64,000 nucleotides of DNA from JBOHTO01 sp050733695 (lineage in GTDB: Bacteria; Gemmatimonadota; Gemmatimonadetes; Gemmatimonadales; Gemmatimonadaceae). Where the stretch lies: NCBI GenBank assembly GCA_050733695.1, contig JBOHTO010000148.1, forward strand, positions 1 to 64,000, written 5' to 3'. The position numbers and the translations under genes are program-made. Below the pieces are notes generated by a model. That model saw nothing but the letters and a program-made list of their open reading frames with translations. It did no database searches and had not been told where the DNA came from. Positions 25,891 to 34,250 of this stretch are shown in pieces. Positions within the stretch are counted from its first letter, which is position 1, and every line of letters begins with the position of its first letter.

Positions 25891-27267
25891 TCAGGTGCCC
25901 ATGTCCCACGACGCGAGATACGTCCGCTGCTCGGGGGTCAGTTCGTCAATCGATGCGCCCGTTGCAGCCAGCTTGAGCCGGGCGATCTCGCGATCGACGG
26001 CTTCAGGCACACGGTGCACGTCCTTTCCGAGCGACGCGGCGTGTTCCACGAGGTACTCCGCGCCCAGCGATTGGTTCGCGAAGCTCATGTCCATCACCGA
26101 TGCGGGGTGCCCTTCCGCCGCCGCGAGGTTGATCAGGCGGCCCTCGCCGAGGATGAAGATCCGCTTGCCTCCCACCGTGTACTCCTCGACGAACTCGCGC
26201 GCCTCACGCGGCGGGCCCGAAGCGATGCGAGCGAGTGACTCGAGGTCGAGCTCGACGTTGAAGTGGCCGGAGTTGCAGACGATTGCTCCGTCCTTCATCG
26301 CCCTGAAATGTTCGGCACGGACGACGTGCATGTTCCCCGTGAGTGTGCAGAATACGTCACCGATCGGCGCGGCCTCGGCCATGGGCATCACGCGGAAACC
26401 ATCCATGACTGCCTCAAGTGCCTTGAGCGGATCAACCTCGGTGACGACGACGTTGGCGCCGGCACCCCTGGCCCGCGATGCCACGCCGCGGCCGCACCAT
26501 CCATAGCCGGCGACGACGAACACGGAGCCGGCGATCAGATGGTTCGTGGCCCGGATGATCCCGTCTATCGTCGACTGGCCCGTTCCGTATCGATTGTCGA
26601 AGAGATGCTTGGTGAAGGAATCGTTCACCGAGATCACCGGAAATGCGAGTACTCCATCGGCAGCCATCGCCTTGAGCCTGATGACGCCGGTGGTCGTTTC
26701 CTCCGTGCTTCCGATGACGCGGTTGACCAGCTCGCTGCGCTCCTCGGCGGACAGCGTCTCGACCCAGGAGCGAACCGGCGTCGGCAGATCGTCGAGGCGT
26801 CCCAGGGCGACCATGTGCATCGCGCCGACGACGTCGGCGCCATCATCCATGGTGATCTCGGGACCATGCGCGATGGCGGCGCGGATGTGCTCATAGTAGC
26901 TCTCGTTGTCCTCGCCCTTCACGGCGAAGACCTTGATGCCATGGTCGCGCACGAGGTGGGCTGCAACATCATCCTGGGTGGAGAGCGGATTGGAGGCGCA
27001 GAGCGCGACGTCGGCGCCACCGGCCTTGAGAGTGATCATCAGGTTGGCTGTCTCGGTGGTCACATGCAGACAGGCCGACACGCGCTTCCCGGCAAGCGGC
27101 TTCTCGCGGGCAAAGCGCTCGCGAATCTGTCGCAGGACGGGCATGGACCGCTCGGCCCACTCGGTGCGATCCCGGCCCATGTCGGCAAGAGCCAGATCCC
27201 GGATGTCGTGGTCGGCTGCGCGGCTCCCCGCCGTCGCTCCCCGTTTCTTCGTGGTCGCTGTTGTCAT
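25891..27267 (-). CDS. ahcY: Adenosylhomocysteinase
   Basis: 458 residues. It splits S-adenosylhomocysteine into homocysteine and adenosine, removing the product inhibitor of methyltransferases. The substrate-binding segment 'HVTTETANLMITLKAGGA', 'STEETTTGVIRL', and the NAD-binding 'VVAGYGWCGRGVASRARG' followed by 'VTEVDPLKALEA' are all present. It ends early at 'LASWDMGT' instead of the common KPxxYRY-type C-terminus, the pattern of shorter SAHases. It starts 30 nt after metK, so the two SAM-cycle enzymes are co-transcribed. Confidence 0.95.
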   Translation of the reverse strand: MTTATTKKRGATAGSRAADHDIRDLALADMGRDRTEWAERSMPVLRQIRERFAREKPLAGKRVSACLHVTTETANLMITLKAGGADVALCASNPLSTQDDVAAHLVRDHGIKVFAVKGEDNESYYEHIRAAIAHGPEITMDDGADVVGAMHMVALGRLDDLPTPVRSWVETLSAEERSELVNRVIGSTEETTTGVIRLKAMAADGVLAFPVISVNDSFTKHLFDNRYGTGQSTIDGIIRATNHLIAGSVFVVAGYGWCGRGVASRARGAGANVVVTEVDPLKALEAVMDGFRVMPMAEAAPIGDVFCTLTGNMHVVRAEHFRAMKDGAIVCNSGHFNVELDLESLARIASGPPREAREFVEEYTVGGKRIFILGEGRLINLAAAEGHPASVMDMSFANQSLGAEYLVEHAASLGKDVHRVPEAVDREIARLKLAATGASIDELTPEQRTYLASWDMGT

Positions 27268-27297
27268 TGGTTCGTTTCTCGGTCCCTTTCCGGGTTG

Positions 27298-28470
27298 TCA
27301 GCGCACGGCGCGCGCGAGCGCGGGTGCACGATCGGTGCGTTCCCAACTGAAGAACGTGCGCGCACTCCTGCGCGCTCCGGCCTTGCGCGGTCGGCGGCCG
27401 AAATGGCCGTAGCTTGCCGTCTCCTGATATATGGGCTTGCGCAGGTCCAGCGCCCTGATTATTCCACGCGGCGTCAGGTCGAAGACATCGCGCACGGCCG
27501 CGACGATGTGACGCTCGTCGGTCTCGCCCGTGCCGAACGTATCCACCGCGACGGATACGGGCTCGGCGACCCCGATGGCGTACGCGAGCTGAACCTCGCA
27601 GCGACGCGCGAGGCCCGCGGCCACGATGTTCTTGGCGACCCAGCGCGCCGCGTAGGACGCGGAGCGATCGACCTTGGACGGATCCTTGCCGCTGAACGCG
27701 CCGCCGCCGTGGCGCCCCATTCCGCCATACGTGTCGACGATGATCTTGCGCCCCGTGAGCCCGGCATCGCCCTGTGGTCCACCCACCACGAAGCGGCCAG
27801 TGGGGTTGATGTGCAGCTTCATTCTCCTGGAGCGGAGCGACTTCGGGATCGCCGGCTCGATGACCTCGGCAATGATCTCGCGCCGGATTCTCGCGTGGGA
27901 AATCCTCTCGTCGTGCTGCGTGGAGACGACGACCGTGTCGACGGCGACCGGGCGCGCCTTGTCGTACGCCACGGTGACCTGCGCCTTCCCATCGGGACGC
28001 AGCCATGCAAGCCGTCCGTCCCTGCGCGCAGCGGCGAGGCCGCGCGTGAGCGCGTGCGCGAGCATGATTGGAAGAGGCATGAGCTCCTTCGTCTCGTCCG
28101 AGGCATACCCGAACATCATCCCCTGATCGCCGGCACCGCCGGTGTCCACTCCCATCGCGATGTCGGACGACTGCTGGTCGATGCTCGTCATCACGGCGCA
28201 CGTCTTGTTGTCGAATCCGAAGCGCGCGTCGGTGTACCCGATACCCTCGATCGTGCTGCGGACGATGTCCGGTATGTGCACGTAGGTCGTGGTGGTGATC
28301 TCGCCGGCCACGCAGGCGAGCCCGGTGGTAACCAGCGTTTCGCAGGCCACGCGCGCGGTCGGGTCGCTCGCGATGATCGCATCGAGGACCGCGTCGGAGA
28401 TCTGGTCCGCGATCTTGTCCGGATGGCCTTCCGTGACGGATTCTGAAGTGAAGAGGTGTCGCTGTTGCAC
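27298..28470 (-). CDS. metK: S-adenosylmethionine synthase
   Basis: 390 residues from ATG 28470. It makes SAM from methionine and ATP. Conserved marks are 'FTSESVTEGHPDKIADQISD' at the N-terminus, 'GAGDQGMMFGYA' near residue 115, and 'GGGAFSGKDPSKVDRSASY' near 260. The C-terminal 20 residues are unusually basic ('RRPRKAGARRSARTF'). The 72-nt spacer after ptsI holds a small GGCGG/CCGCC hairpin but no SAM riboswitch that I can recognise. Confidence 0.95.
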   Translation of the reverse strand: MQQRHLFTSESVTEGHPDKIADQISDAVLDAIIASDPTARVACETLVTTGLACVAGEITTTTYVHIPDIVRSTIEGIGYTDARFGFDNKTCAVMTSIDQQSSDIAMGVDTGGAGDQGMMFGYASDETKELMPLPIMLAHALTRGLAAARRDGRLAWLRPDGKAQVTVAYDKARPVAVDTVVVSTQHDERISHARIRREIIAEVIEPAIPKSLRSRRMKLHINPTGRFVVGGPQGDAGLTGRKIIVDTYGGMGRHGGGAFSGKDPSKVDRSASYAARWVAKNIVAAGLARRCEVQLAYAIGVAEPVSVAVDTFGTGETDERHIVAAVRDVFDLTPRGIIRALDLRKPIYQETASYGHFGRRPRKAGARRSARTFFSWERTDRAPALARAVR

Positions 28471-28542
28471 TCGGTTTCTCGTTACGTCGGGTAGGTCCGC
28501 TGGCGGTATGCCGCCCGCAGCGCAGCCAGAAAGGATAGGCGC

Positions 28543-30315
28543 CTAGGCAATGTCGGGCAACCCGTCGTCCAACAGTGGTCCCTCACCGAAGGCGTCGTGC
28601 AGCCCCGCAACGAGCCCTGCTTCTGCCGCCGCGGCGGTGGGACCCTTCAATGCCTCGACGGCCAGCGTACGCGCCACGTCCGCGCGCACGCAGCGCAACA
28701 GACGCTTGACCTTCGCGATCGAGCGCGGGTTCACGCTGATCTGTCGCACGCCGAGCCCCAGCAGCGCGAACGCCATGAGCGGCTGCGATGCCATCTCGCC
28801 GCAGACACCCACGTCGAGACCGTGTGCCTGGCCGACCTCCACGGTGCGCTGGATGAGTCGCAGCACGGCGGGGTGGAGCGGGGTGAAGCGGCCGGCAAGG
28901 TTCGCGTTCCCCCGGTCGACGGCGAGCGTGTACTGCACGAGATCGTTCGTCCCCACGCTCAGGAAGTCAACTTCGCGCGCGAAGGTGTCGACGGCCACCG
29001 CGGCGGCGGGCGTCTCCACCATCACCCCGAGCTGCACGTCGGCGCGAAATTCGATTCCACGCGCGGCCAGCTCCGCCTTCGCTGTCTCGAGCAGCGCGCG
29101 CGACTGCTGCACCTCGTCCAGCGACACGACCAGCGGTAGCATGATCCGCACATCGCCGTGGACGCCTGCTCTCAGGATGGCGCGGAGCTGGGTGCGGAAG
29201 ATATCGGGCTCATCGAGACACATCCGGATCGCGCGCCATCCGAGAAACGGATTCGCCTCGTGTGGATAGCCGCCCACCGGCAGCTTGTCGCCGCCCAGGT
29301 CGAACGTTCGGATGATCACCGGCTGGCCGTCGAATGCCTCGGCCACACGGCGATACGCGCGGTACTGCTCGTCCTCGTCCGGCATCGTCGTCCGTCCGAC
29401 GACAAGAAACTCGGTGCGCATCAGGCCCACGCCTTCGGAACCGCTCCGCGCTCCGAACTCGGCGTCCTCCGGAATGTCCACGTTGGCGCGGACGGTGATC
29501 CAGACGCCATCGAGCGTCACGGGTTCCGCCGTGGCCTGCCCCCGCATCGACTCCTCGTGCTCCGCCTCCCGCCGGGCCCGGTCGCGGAAGGCCTCCAGTT
29601 CATCGCGCGTGGGCGTGACGTGAAGACGGCCCCGGAACCCATCCAGAACGACGTGCTCCGAGCCATTAAGTCGCGATGTCGCGTCGCGAAGCCCGACGAC
29701 TGCGGGCAATCCGAGCGACCGGGCCAGAATCGCGACGTGCGACGTTCGAGTGCCGGCATCGGTTGCGATCCCCGCTATCGCCTCACGATCGAGTTGAACG
29801 GTGAGGCTCGGCGTGAGGTCATGCGTCACGAGGATCGCGCCGGTGCCCTTGGGAACGTCGACCGGATCGTGGTCCGGAAGGCCGAGGAGGATGGAGAGAA
29901 CGCGGATGTGCACGTCCGTGAGGTCACCCACGCGCTCGCGGACCATCGGCTGAGCGTGACGCGCGAAATGCTGCCTCCACTCCAGCAGAACGAGGTCGAA
30001 CGCCTTCTCGGCTCCCAGATTCTGACGTATGTATTCCTCGGTCTCGCTGGTGAGGACCGGGTCCTCGAGAATCGAGAGCTGGACATCGAAGATCCTGGCT
30101 TCCTCCGGCCCCGTGCTCGTCTCCACACGCTGTCGGAGCTGACGGAGACGTTCCTTCGCGCGGCCGAGCGATGCGTGCAGCCGCTCGATCTCCGGAGCCA
30201 CCTGATCACCCGGGATGATTCTGTGGCGTACCTCGGGTACCTCCCAGCGCAGCAGGTGCACGGGGCCGGATGCGATCCCCGGCGACGCGGGCATCCCCGA
30301 GATTGACAGCTTCAC
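28543..30315 (-). CDS. ptsI: PEP-protein phosphotransferase, PTS Enzyme I
   Basis: 590 residues from GTG 30315, which directly follows the HPr stop (TGAGTG). It takes phosphate from PEP and passes it to HPr. The active His is in 'GTRTSHVAILARS' (about His193), and the PEP-binding barrel shows 'GLMRTEFLV', 'EVDFLSVGTNDLVQYTLA' and 'GVCGEMAS' with the catalytic Cys. The C-terminal ~35 residues are an Ala-rich extension. It is the last gene of the PTS block and supplies the first step of the relay. Confidence 0.96.
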   Translation of the reverse strand: MKLSISGMPASPGIASGPVHLLRWEVPEVRHRIIPGDQVAPEIERLHASLGRAKERLRQLRQRVETSTGPEEARIFDVQLSILEDPVLTSETEEYIRQNLGAEKAFDLVLLEWRQHFARHAQPMVRERVGDLTDVHIRVLSILLGLPDHDPVDVPKGTGAILVTHDLTPSLTVQLDREAIAGIATDAGTRTSHVAILARSLGLPAVVGLRDATSRLNGSEHVVLDGFRGRLHVTPTRDELEAFRDRARREAEHEESMRGQATAEPVTLDGVWITVRANVDIPEDAEFGARSGSEGVGLMRTEFLVVGRTTMPDEDEQYRAYRRVAEAFDGQPVIIRTFDLGGDKLPVGGYPHEANPFLGWRAIRMCLDEPDIFRTQLRAILRAGVHGDVRIMLPLVVSLDEVQQSRALLETAKAELAARGIEFRADVQLGVMVETPAAAVAVDTFAREVDFLSVGTNDLVQYTLAVDRGNANLAGRFTPLHPAVLRLIQRTVEVGQAHGLDVGVCGEMASQPLMAFALLGLGVRQISVNPRSIAKVKRLLRCVRADVARTLAVEALKGPTAAAAEAGLVAGLHDAFGEGPLLDDGLPDIA

Positions 30316-30585
30316 TCAGTGTTCCCCGAACCGGCCGCCGATGAGATCGGCCAGCGCGCTCACCGCCTGCTCCGCGTCCGGCCCTGTCGCGCGGAGCATC
30401 AGTGTGGATCCGTACTCCGCCGCCAGCATCATCACTCCCATGATGCTCTTGCCATTCACCTCGAGCTCATCGCGAGCGAGCGTGATGTCGCTCTTGTATC
30501 GGGCGGCCGTCTTGACGATCTCGGCCGCGGGACGAGCGTGCAGTCCGTTCCTGTTCGCGATCTGTACGGAGCGCTCGGATGTCAT
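30316..30585 (-). CDS. ptsH: Phosphocarrier protein HPr
   Basis: 89 residues from ATG 30585, overlapping the IID stop as ATGA. Both phosphorylation sites are visible: His16 in 'GLHARPA', phosphorylated by Enzyme I, and Ser47 in 'GKSIMGVMMLAA', the target of HprK. Keeping the Ser, together with an hprK gene 2.4 kb upstream in the same run, implies ATP-dependent regulation of the PTS. It relays phosphate from EI to the IIA protein of the same operon. Confidence 0.96.
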   Translation of the reverse strand: MTSERSVQIANRNGLHARPAAEIVKTAARYKSDITLARDELEVNGKSIMGVMMLAAEYGSTLMLRATGPDAEQAVSALADLIGGRFGEH

Positions 30586-31403
30586 CACGCGACAATCACC
30601 GAGATGAGGACGAGCACAGCGATGGCACCGAGGGCGATACGCCAACCCTGCACGCGACCATGCAGCCGCGCGAGCACTATCGCTCCCACCACAACGGCGA
30701 TCATCACGGGACCGAGAAGGCTCTGACCGGCTCCGAGCAGACGCGAGAGTGCGAGCGGAAGCGCGACGCCCGCGAGCACAGCGGCCGCCTGGGCGATGTA
30801 GTGCGGACCACGCCTCAGGACGGGGTTGCCGAGCGCTGCCGCGACCTTCAGGCCGCGATTCCAGCCGGCATCGAGGCCCCAGGCCCGGAGCGCGATGTGG
30901 CCGGTGTTGTAGGCGACCAGGAAGAGCACTACAACCAGCCATGGGCTCGCGCCGAGGCCGAAAGCCACAAGCGCGCCGAGCGAGCAGAATGGAAGCCACC
31001 CCGCCCAGACAAGCCGGTCGCCCACGCTGCCGAGCGGCCCGCAACAGGCAGTTCGGAAGCGTTCGATCTTCTCCGGTGCCACGCCATCGACTTCGGCCCG
31101 GGCGAGCGCGCCCACGGCAACGCCTGCGAGGTACGGATGCGAATTGAAGTACCTCGACTCGCGCGCCAGCGCGGCGCGATACGCAGAGCCTGCACGGCCT
31201 TCAGGCAGCATCCGCAGCGCCGGCTCGACGCTGAATCCGATCCCGTTGCCGAGCAGTGTTTCGTAGTTCCATGAGCCCTGTATGGCCAGCAGGCGCACGA
31301 ACATCGATAGACGCGTGCGGAGCGGCAGCGGGCGCCGGGAGTCCGGCGTCGCGGCCGATCGGATCGACGAGCCGTGAACAGGCGGCCTCGGTCCGGTGGT
31401 CAT
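30585..31403 (-). CDS. PTS mannose/fructose/sorbose family IID component
   Basis: 272 residues from ATG 31403, overlapping the IIC stop as ATGA. The family mark 'RLLAIQGSWNYETLLGNGIG' is followed by 'SRYFNSHPYLAG', and 'GPLGSVGDRLVWAGWLPFC' lies in the middle, with hydrophobic segments clustered in the C-terminal half. IID pairs with IIC to form the sugar channel in the inner membrane. The sugar cannot be told from sequence. Confidence 0.9.
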   Translation of the reverse strand: MTTGPRPPVHGSSIRSAATPDSRRPLPLRTRLSMFVRLLAIQGSWNYETLLGNGIGFSVEPALRMLPEGRAGSAYRAALARESRYFNSHPYLAGVAVGALARAEVDGVAPEKIERFRTACCGPLGSVGDRLVWAGWLPFCSLGALVAFGLGASPWLVVVLFLVAYNTGHIALRAWGLDAGWNRGLKVAAALGNPVLRRGPHYIAQAAAVLAGVALPLALSRLLGAGQSLLGPVMIAVVVGAIVLARLHGRVQGWRIALGAIAVLVLISVIVA

Positions 31404-32083
31404 CGAGCGAGCAGAAATGCGAAGCCAACGCCGAGCCCGCCCACGAAGAGCAGCCGGGCGCGCGGCGTCGAGTGGAAGAGCTGCCACGCCGCCCCCGCCG
31501 CCACGGTCGCCGCGAGGCCGACGACCACGGCCCGCGCGAAGCCGCCGTCGAGCCCCCAGAAACGCCCGACCACGCGGAGCAAGGGCGTGAGCACGAGCAG
31601 CGCCGCGAGCGTCAGGAGGCCGCCGCGAACAAGGTCGACTGTCAGCCCGAACAACTGGAGGCCGACCACGGTCGGGTATGATCCCTCGTCGAGCGAGGCA
31701 CGGTGACGCCGGGCCCAGTCGGCGCTGAGCCGCCGCATCCACACCATCGAGTGGCCGCTCACCCACGCGGCTGCAAGCGCCCCGAGTATGGCGACGGCGA
31801 GCCCTCCCATCCGCGGGTCCGGCTCGGCGGCGAAAATTGCCCCACCCACGACCGATGCCGACCCCCACTCGGGATAGCGCGACGCGCCGAACGGCAGCGT
31901 TTCCAGGGCGAACAACTCCAGGACGACACCTGCGAGCATGCCGCTCCCGACCTCGCCCACCATTGCACCCGCGATGGTCGCGGCCACGAGCGGCCGCGAG
32001 ATCATCATCTGCGGAAAGCTCACGACATCGAGGCCAAGAACGGCGCCCAGCAGCGCGAGCTGAACGATCTCCGCGATCGTCAT
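31400..32083 (-). CDS. PTS mannose/fructose/sorbose family IIC component
   Basis: 227 residues from ATG 32083, overlapping the IIB stop as ATGA. It is a hydrophobic multi-helix protein with the family's N-terminal 'LALLGAVLGLDVVSFPQMMISRP' region (shown by position 8-30) and an 'ELFALETLPFGASRYPEWG' segment near 55-73. It is slightly shorter than typical ManY (about 260). It forms the membrane translocator with IID. Confidence 0.87.
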   Translation of the reverse strand: MTIAEIVQLALLGAVLGLDVVSFPQMMISRPLVAATIAGAMVGEVGSGMLAGVVLELFALETLPFGASRYPEWGSASVVGGAIFAAEPDPRMGGLAVAILGALAAAWVSGHSMVWMRRLSADWARRHRASLDEGSYPTVVGLQLFGLTVDLVRGGLLTLAALLVLTPLLRVVGRFWGLDGGFARAVVVGLAATVAAGAAWQLFHSTPRARLLFVGGLGVGFAFLLAR

Positions 32084-32571
32084 CGTTCGACCGATGCGCC
32101 CAGCACGTCCGCGAGCGGGTGCGGCCGCGCGGCCGGAACGTCCTGCGCGGTCACCGTCACGCCACTCGCCGCGAGTTCCCGCAGAGACTCCTCTTCCTCG
32201 GGTGTGAGGAAGATATAGCGCATGCGCTGCACGCGGCCCGCGCGGTGGTGTATTCCGCCCAGGTTCACCGCGCGCACGTCACCCGATGAGTCGACCAGCC
32301 GCCGCATCGTCGCGATGTCACCGGTGAGAACGATACCGGCACGGTCGTCGGCGCGATATCCGGATAGCCGCCTGCTCGCTTCGTCAACCGAATTGAAGAA
32401 GACCTCCATCTCCGGTGGAACCCCCATCCGATAGAGCTCCTGCTCCCAGTCACTGGCCGCAACCTCGTCATCGACGAGCACGATGAACCCTATGTCCAGC
32501 GGCTGTCCCCATCCCACGACGACCTGGCCATGAATCAGCCGATCATCAATCCGGAAGAGCTCAACGGACAC
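32080..32571 (-). CDS. PTS mannose-family IIB component
   Basis: 163 residues from GTG 32571, which overlaps the IIA 3' end by 11 nt. The phospho-accepting His14 sits in 'RIDDRLIHGQVVVGWG', the strong family signature. 'VNLGGIHHRAG' and 'FLTPEEEESL' in the second half also fit. It accepts phosphate from IIA and phosphorylates the incoming sugar at the IIC/IID channel. The C-terminal 20 residues look extra. Confidence 0.92.
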   Translation of the reverse strand: MSVELFRIDDRLIHGQVVVGWGQPLDIGFIVLVDDEVAASDWEQELYRMGVPPEMEVFFNSVDEASRRLSGYRADDRAGIVLTGDIATMRRLVDSSGDVRAVNLGGIHHRAGRVQRMRYIFLTPEEEESLRELAASGVTVTAQDVPAARPHPLADVLGASVER

Positions 32572-32959
32572 CCGGAACCCCGGCCACCGAGATGGACGCT
32601 CGTCCACGCTCCACCGCACGACTGGCGGCAGCCGCAGGATTCGCTTCATCGTGGAAGACGAAGTCGAGCAGCGCCGCGAGGTTGGCACCGGTGACAACGA
32701 CTATGCTCTCGCGCTCGCGCTGGAGGCGGCGCGCGGCGATTGTCGAACTGCCGGCCGGAAGGTCCGTGAAGATCACGCGGGCGCCGGTACGCTCCAGTGC
32801 CTCCCCGAGCTGCCGTTCGACCTCTTCCGCACTCTGACCCTTGTTGCTCACGGCGAGAAAACGGTCGCCCCGCCCGGTTATCTGGGCCACCGCGGACACG
32901 AGTCCCGCTGCAAACTCGCCGTGGCCCGCCACGAGCGCGAGGACTACGCTATTCGTCAT
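32561..32959 (-). CDS. PTS mannose-family IIA component
   Basis: 132 residues from ATG 32959, inside the end of hprK. The N-terminal 'VVLALVAGHGEFAAGLVSAV' carries the active His13. The segments 'RVIFTDLPAGS' and 'VVVTGANLAALLDFVF' match the EIIA-Man fold. It takes phosphate from HPr and hands it to the IIB encoded next. In related bacteria such IIA proteins also serve regulatory roles. Confidence 0.9.
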   Translation of the reverse strand: MTNSVVLALVAGHGEFAAGLVSAVAQITGRGDRFLAVSNKGQSAEEVERQLGEALERTGARVIFTDLPAGSSTIAARRLQRERESIVVVTGANLAALLDFVFHDEANPAAAASRAVERGRASISVAGVPGVR

Positions 32960-33920
32960 CTTCCTGAAGGTACTCCTGAACCTGTGCGGCTGCACGCATC
33001 CGACCGATGAGCCGCTGGTTGAAGCGCTCGGCCGGATCGATGCCGCTGTAGCGCAGGAGATGGTTGAGCGCAATGACCTCCGCGATCACGGTGATGTTCT
33101 TCCCGGGGTTCAGAGGAACCGTGATCTTCGCGAGCTGTACGCCGAGGATATCCATCGTCTGTCCGTCCAGGCCGGTGCGATCCGGCGTGAGGTCCTGCCG
33201 CCATTCCTGAAGCTGGACGACGACCTCGATGCGTTTCTGCTGGCGAACGGCCCGGATCCCGAATATCGCCGGGACATCTATGAGCCCGACGCCGCGAATC
33301 TCCATGTGATGTCTCTGGAGCTCATGCCCGCGCCCGATGAGAACGTCGTTGCCGCGTTTCCATGCGATCACGAGGTCATCGGCCACAAGACGGTGCCCGC
33401 GCTCCACGAGGTCGAGCACGCACTCGGACTTGCCGATTCCGCTCTGTCCCACAAAGAGGAGGCCCACGCCGAAGATGTCAGCGAGCGACCCGTGCAGCGT
33501 TGTGGTCGGCGCGAACAGCTCCTCGAGGACGGGTTTGATGCGGCGATAGAATTCGTTGGTCTTGAGCCCCGACCGAAGGACAGGGACGTTCGCCTCCGAT
33601 GCTGCCTCCACCAGCCCGTCAGGGAGTTCCTGTGCCTTGGTGACGAAGACGCATGGGATGGGGAAGGAGAAGAGCAGCCGAAGAACGCGCTCGCGCTCGG
33701 CGGGATCGGCCGAAGCGAGAAACGTGACCTCGGTCTCGCCAAGCACCTGCAGCCGGCTCGCTGGGAATCGTTCGACGAACCCGGCCAGCGCGAGTCCGGG
33801 GCTGGAGACATCCGCGCTCCTCACCTCCCGGTCGAAACCAGCGGTGTCGCCGAGGGCCTCGAGCTGGAGTGCCTCTCGCAGCCGTTCGAACAGACGGCCA
33901 ACGGTGACGGGCGTCTTCAC
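32949..33920 (-). CDS. hprK: HPr kinase/phosphorylase
   Basis: 323 residues from GTG 33920. It phosphorylates or dephosphorylates HPr at the regulatory Ser. The P-loop 'GQSGIGKSE' (158-166), the catalytic His near residue 143 in 'TTLHGSLADIFGVG', 'HRLVADD' and the signature 'MEIRGVGLIDVPAIFG' are present, as is an N-terminal HPrK domain. It lies directly upstream of the IIA gene and 15 nt after hpf. Having HprK, Ser-containing HPr and a full permease together shows a self-contained regulatory circuit. Confidence 0.94.
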   Translation of the reverse strand: MKTPVTVGRLFERLREALQLEALGDTAGFDREVRSADVSSPGLALAGFVERFPASRLQVLGETEVTFLASADPAERERVLRLLFSFPIPCVFVTKAQELPDGLVEAASEANVPVLRSGLKTNEFYRRIKPVLEELFAPTTTLHGSLADIFGVGLLFVGQSGIGKSECVLDLVERGHRLVADDLVIAWKRGNDVLIGRGHELQRHHMEIRGVGLIDVPAIFGIRAVRQQKRIEVVVQLQEWRQDLTPDRTGLDGQTMDILGVQLAKITVPLNPGKNITVIAEVIALNHLLRYSGIDPAERFNQRLIGRMRAAAQVQEYLQEDDE

Positions 33921-33935
33921 GTCAGGGCGATGCCA

Positions 33936-34250
33936 TCAGAGCGCACGCGCCGGCTTTCGCGTCCGGCGCAGAACGGTGCGCTTGCGCCGGGCGATCTGAC
34001 GCCGGAGCTTCTCCACCGACTCGTTCAGTGCGGGTCCGTAGTAACGCGAGCGCCCTTCCGCGACGAGGTCCGGCTGCCGTGGCGTCTGCAAGAGGATCTC
34101 CACGCGCCGGGTGGGACCGTCCTGTTCGAAACGCACGACTGCCGTGACCGTTCTTCGCAGACGGTGAGCGAGTTTCTCGATCGCGCGTTCGACCCGGGTC
34201 CTCATGCGGTCGGAAATTACGGCGTGGTGCGCGTGAAAGACTATCTCCAT
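33936..34250 (-). CDS. hpf: Short ribosome hibernation-promoting factor
   Basis: 104 residues from ATG 34250. The fold marks are an N-terminal 'HHAVISDRMRTRVERAIEKL' helix and 'TAVVRFEQDG', with a basic C-terminus ('RRKRTVLRRTRKPA') that would contact 16S rRNA. There is no C-terminal dimerisation domain, so it belongs to the short HPF/YfiA class. The start shares a base with the glycosyltransferase stop and has GGAGG about 9 nt upstream. The hpf-hprK-PTS order mirrors the rpoN-hpf-pts clusters of proteobacteria. Confidence 0.88.
   Translation of the reverse strand: MEIVFHAHHAVISDRMRTRVERAIEKLAHRLRRTVTAVVRFEQDGPTRRVEILLQTPRQPDLVAEGRSRYYGPALNESVEKLRRQIARRKRTVLRRTRKPARAL

Noticed and set aside
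26263..28446. 727-codon plus-strand open frame across ahcY and metK
   Set aside because: Covers two genuine enzymes in antisense; composition is that of a shadow frame.
28471..28542. SAM or SAH riboswitch ahead of metK/ahcY
   Set aside because: The spacers are 72 and 30 nt and hold only a small hairpin; no conserved riboswitch core is seen.
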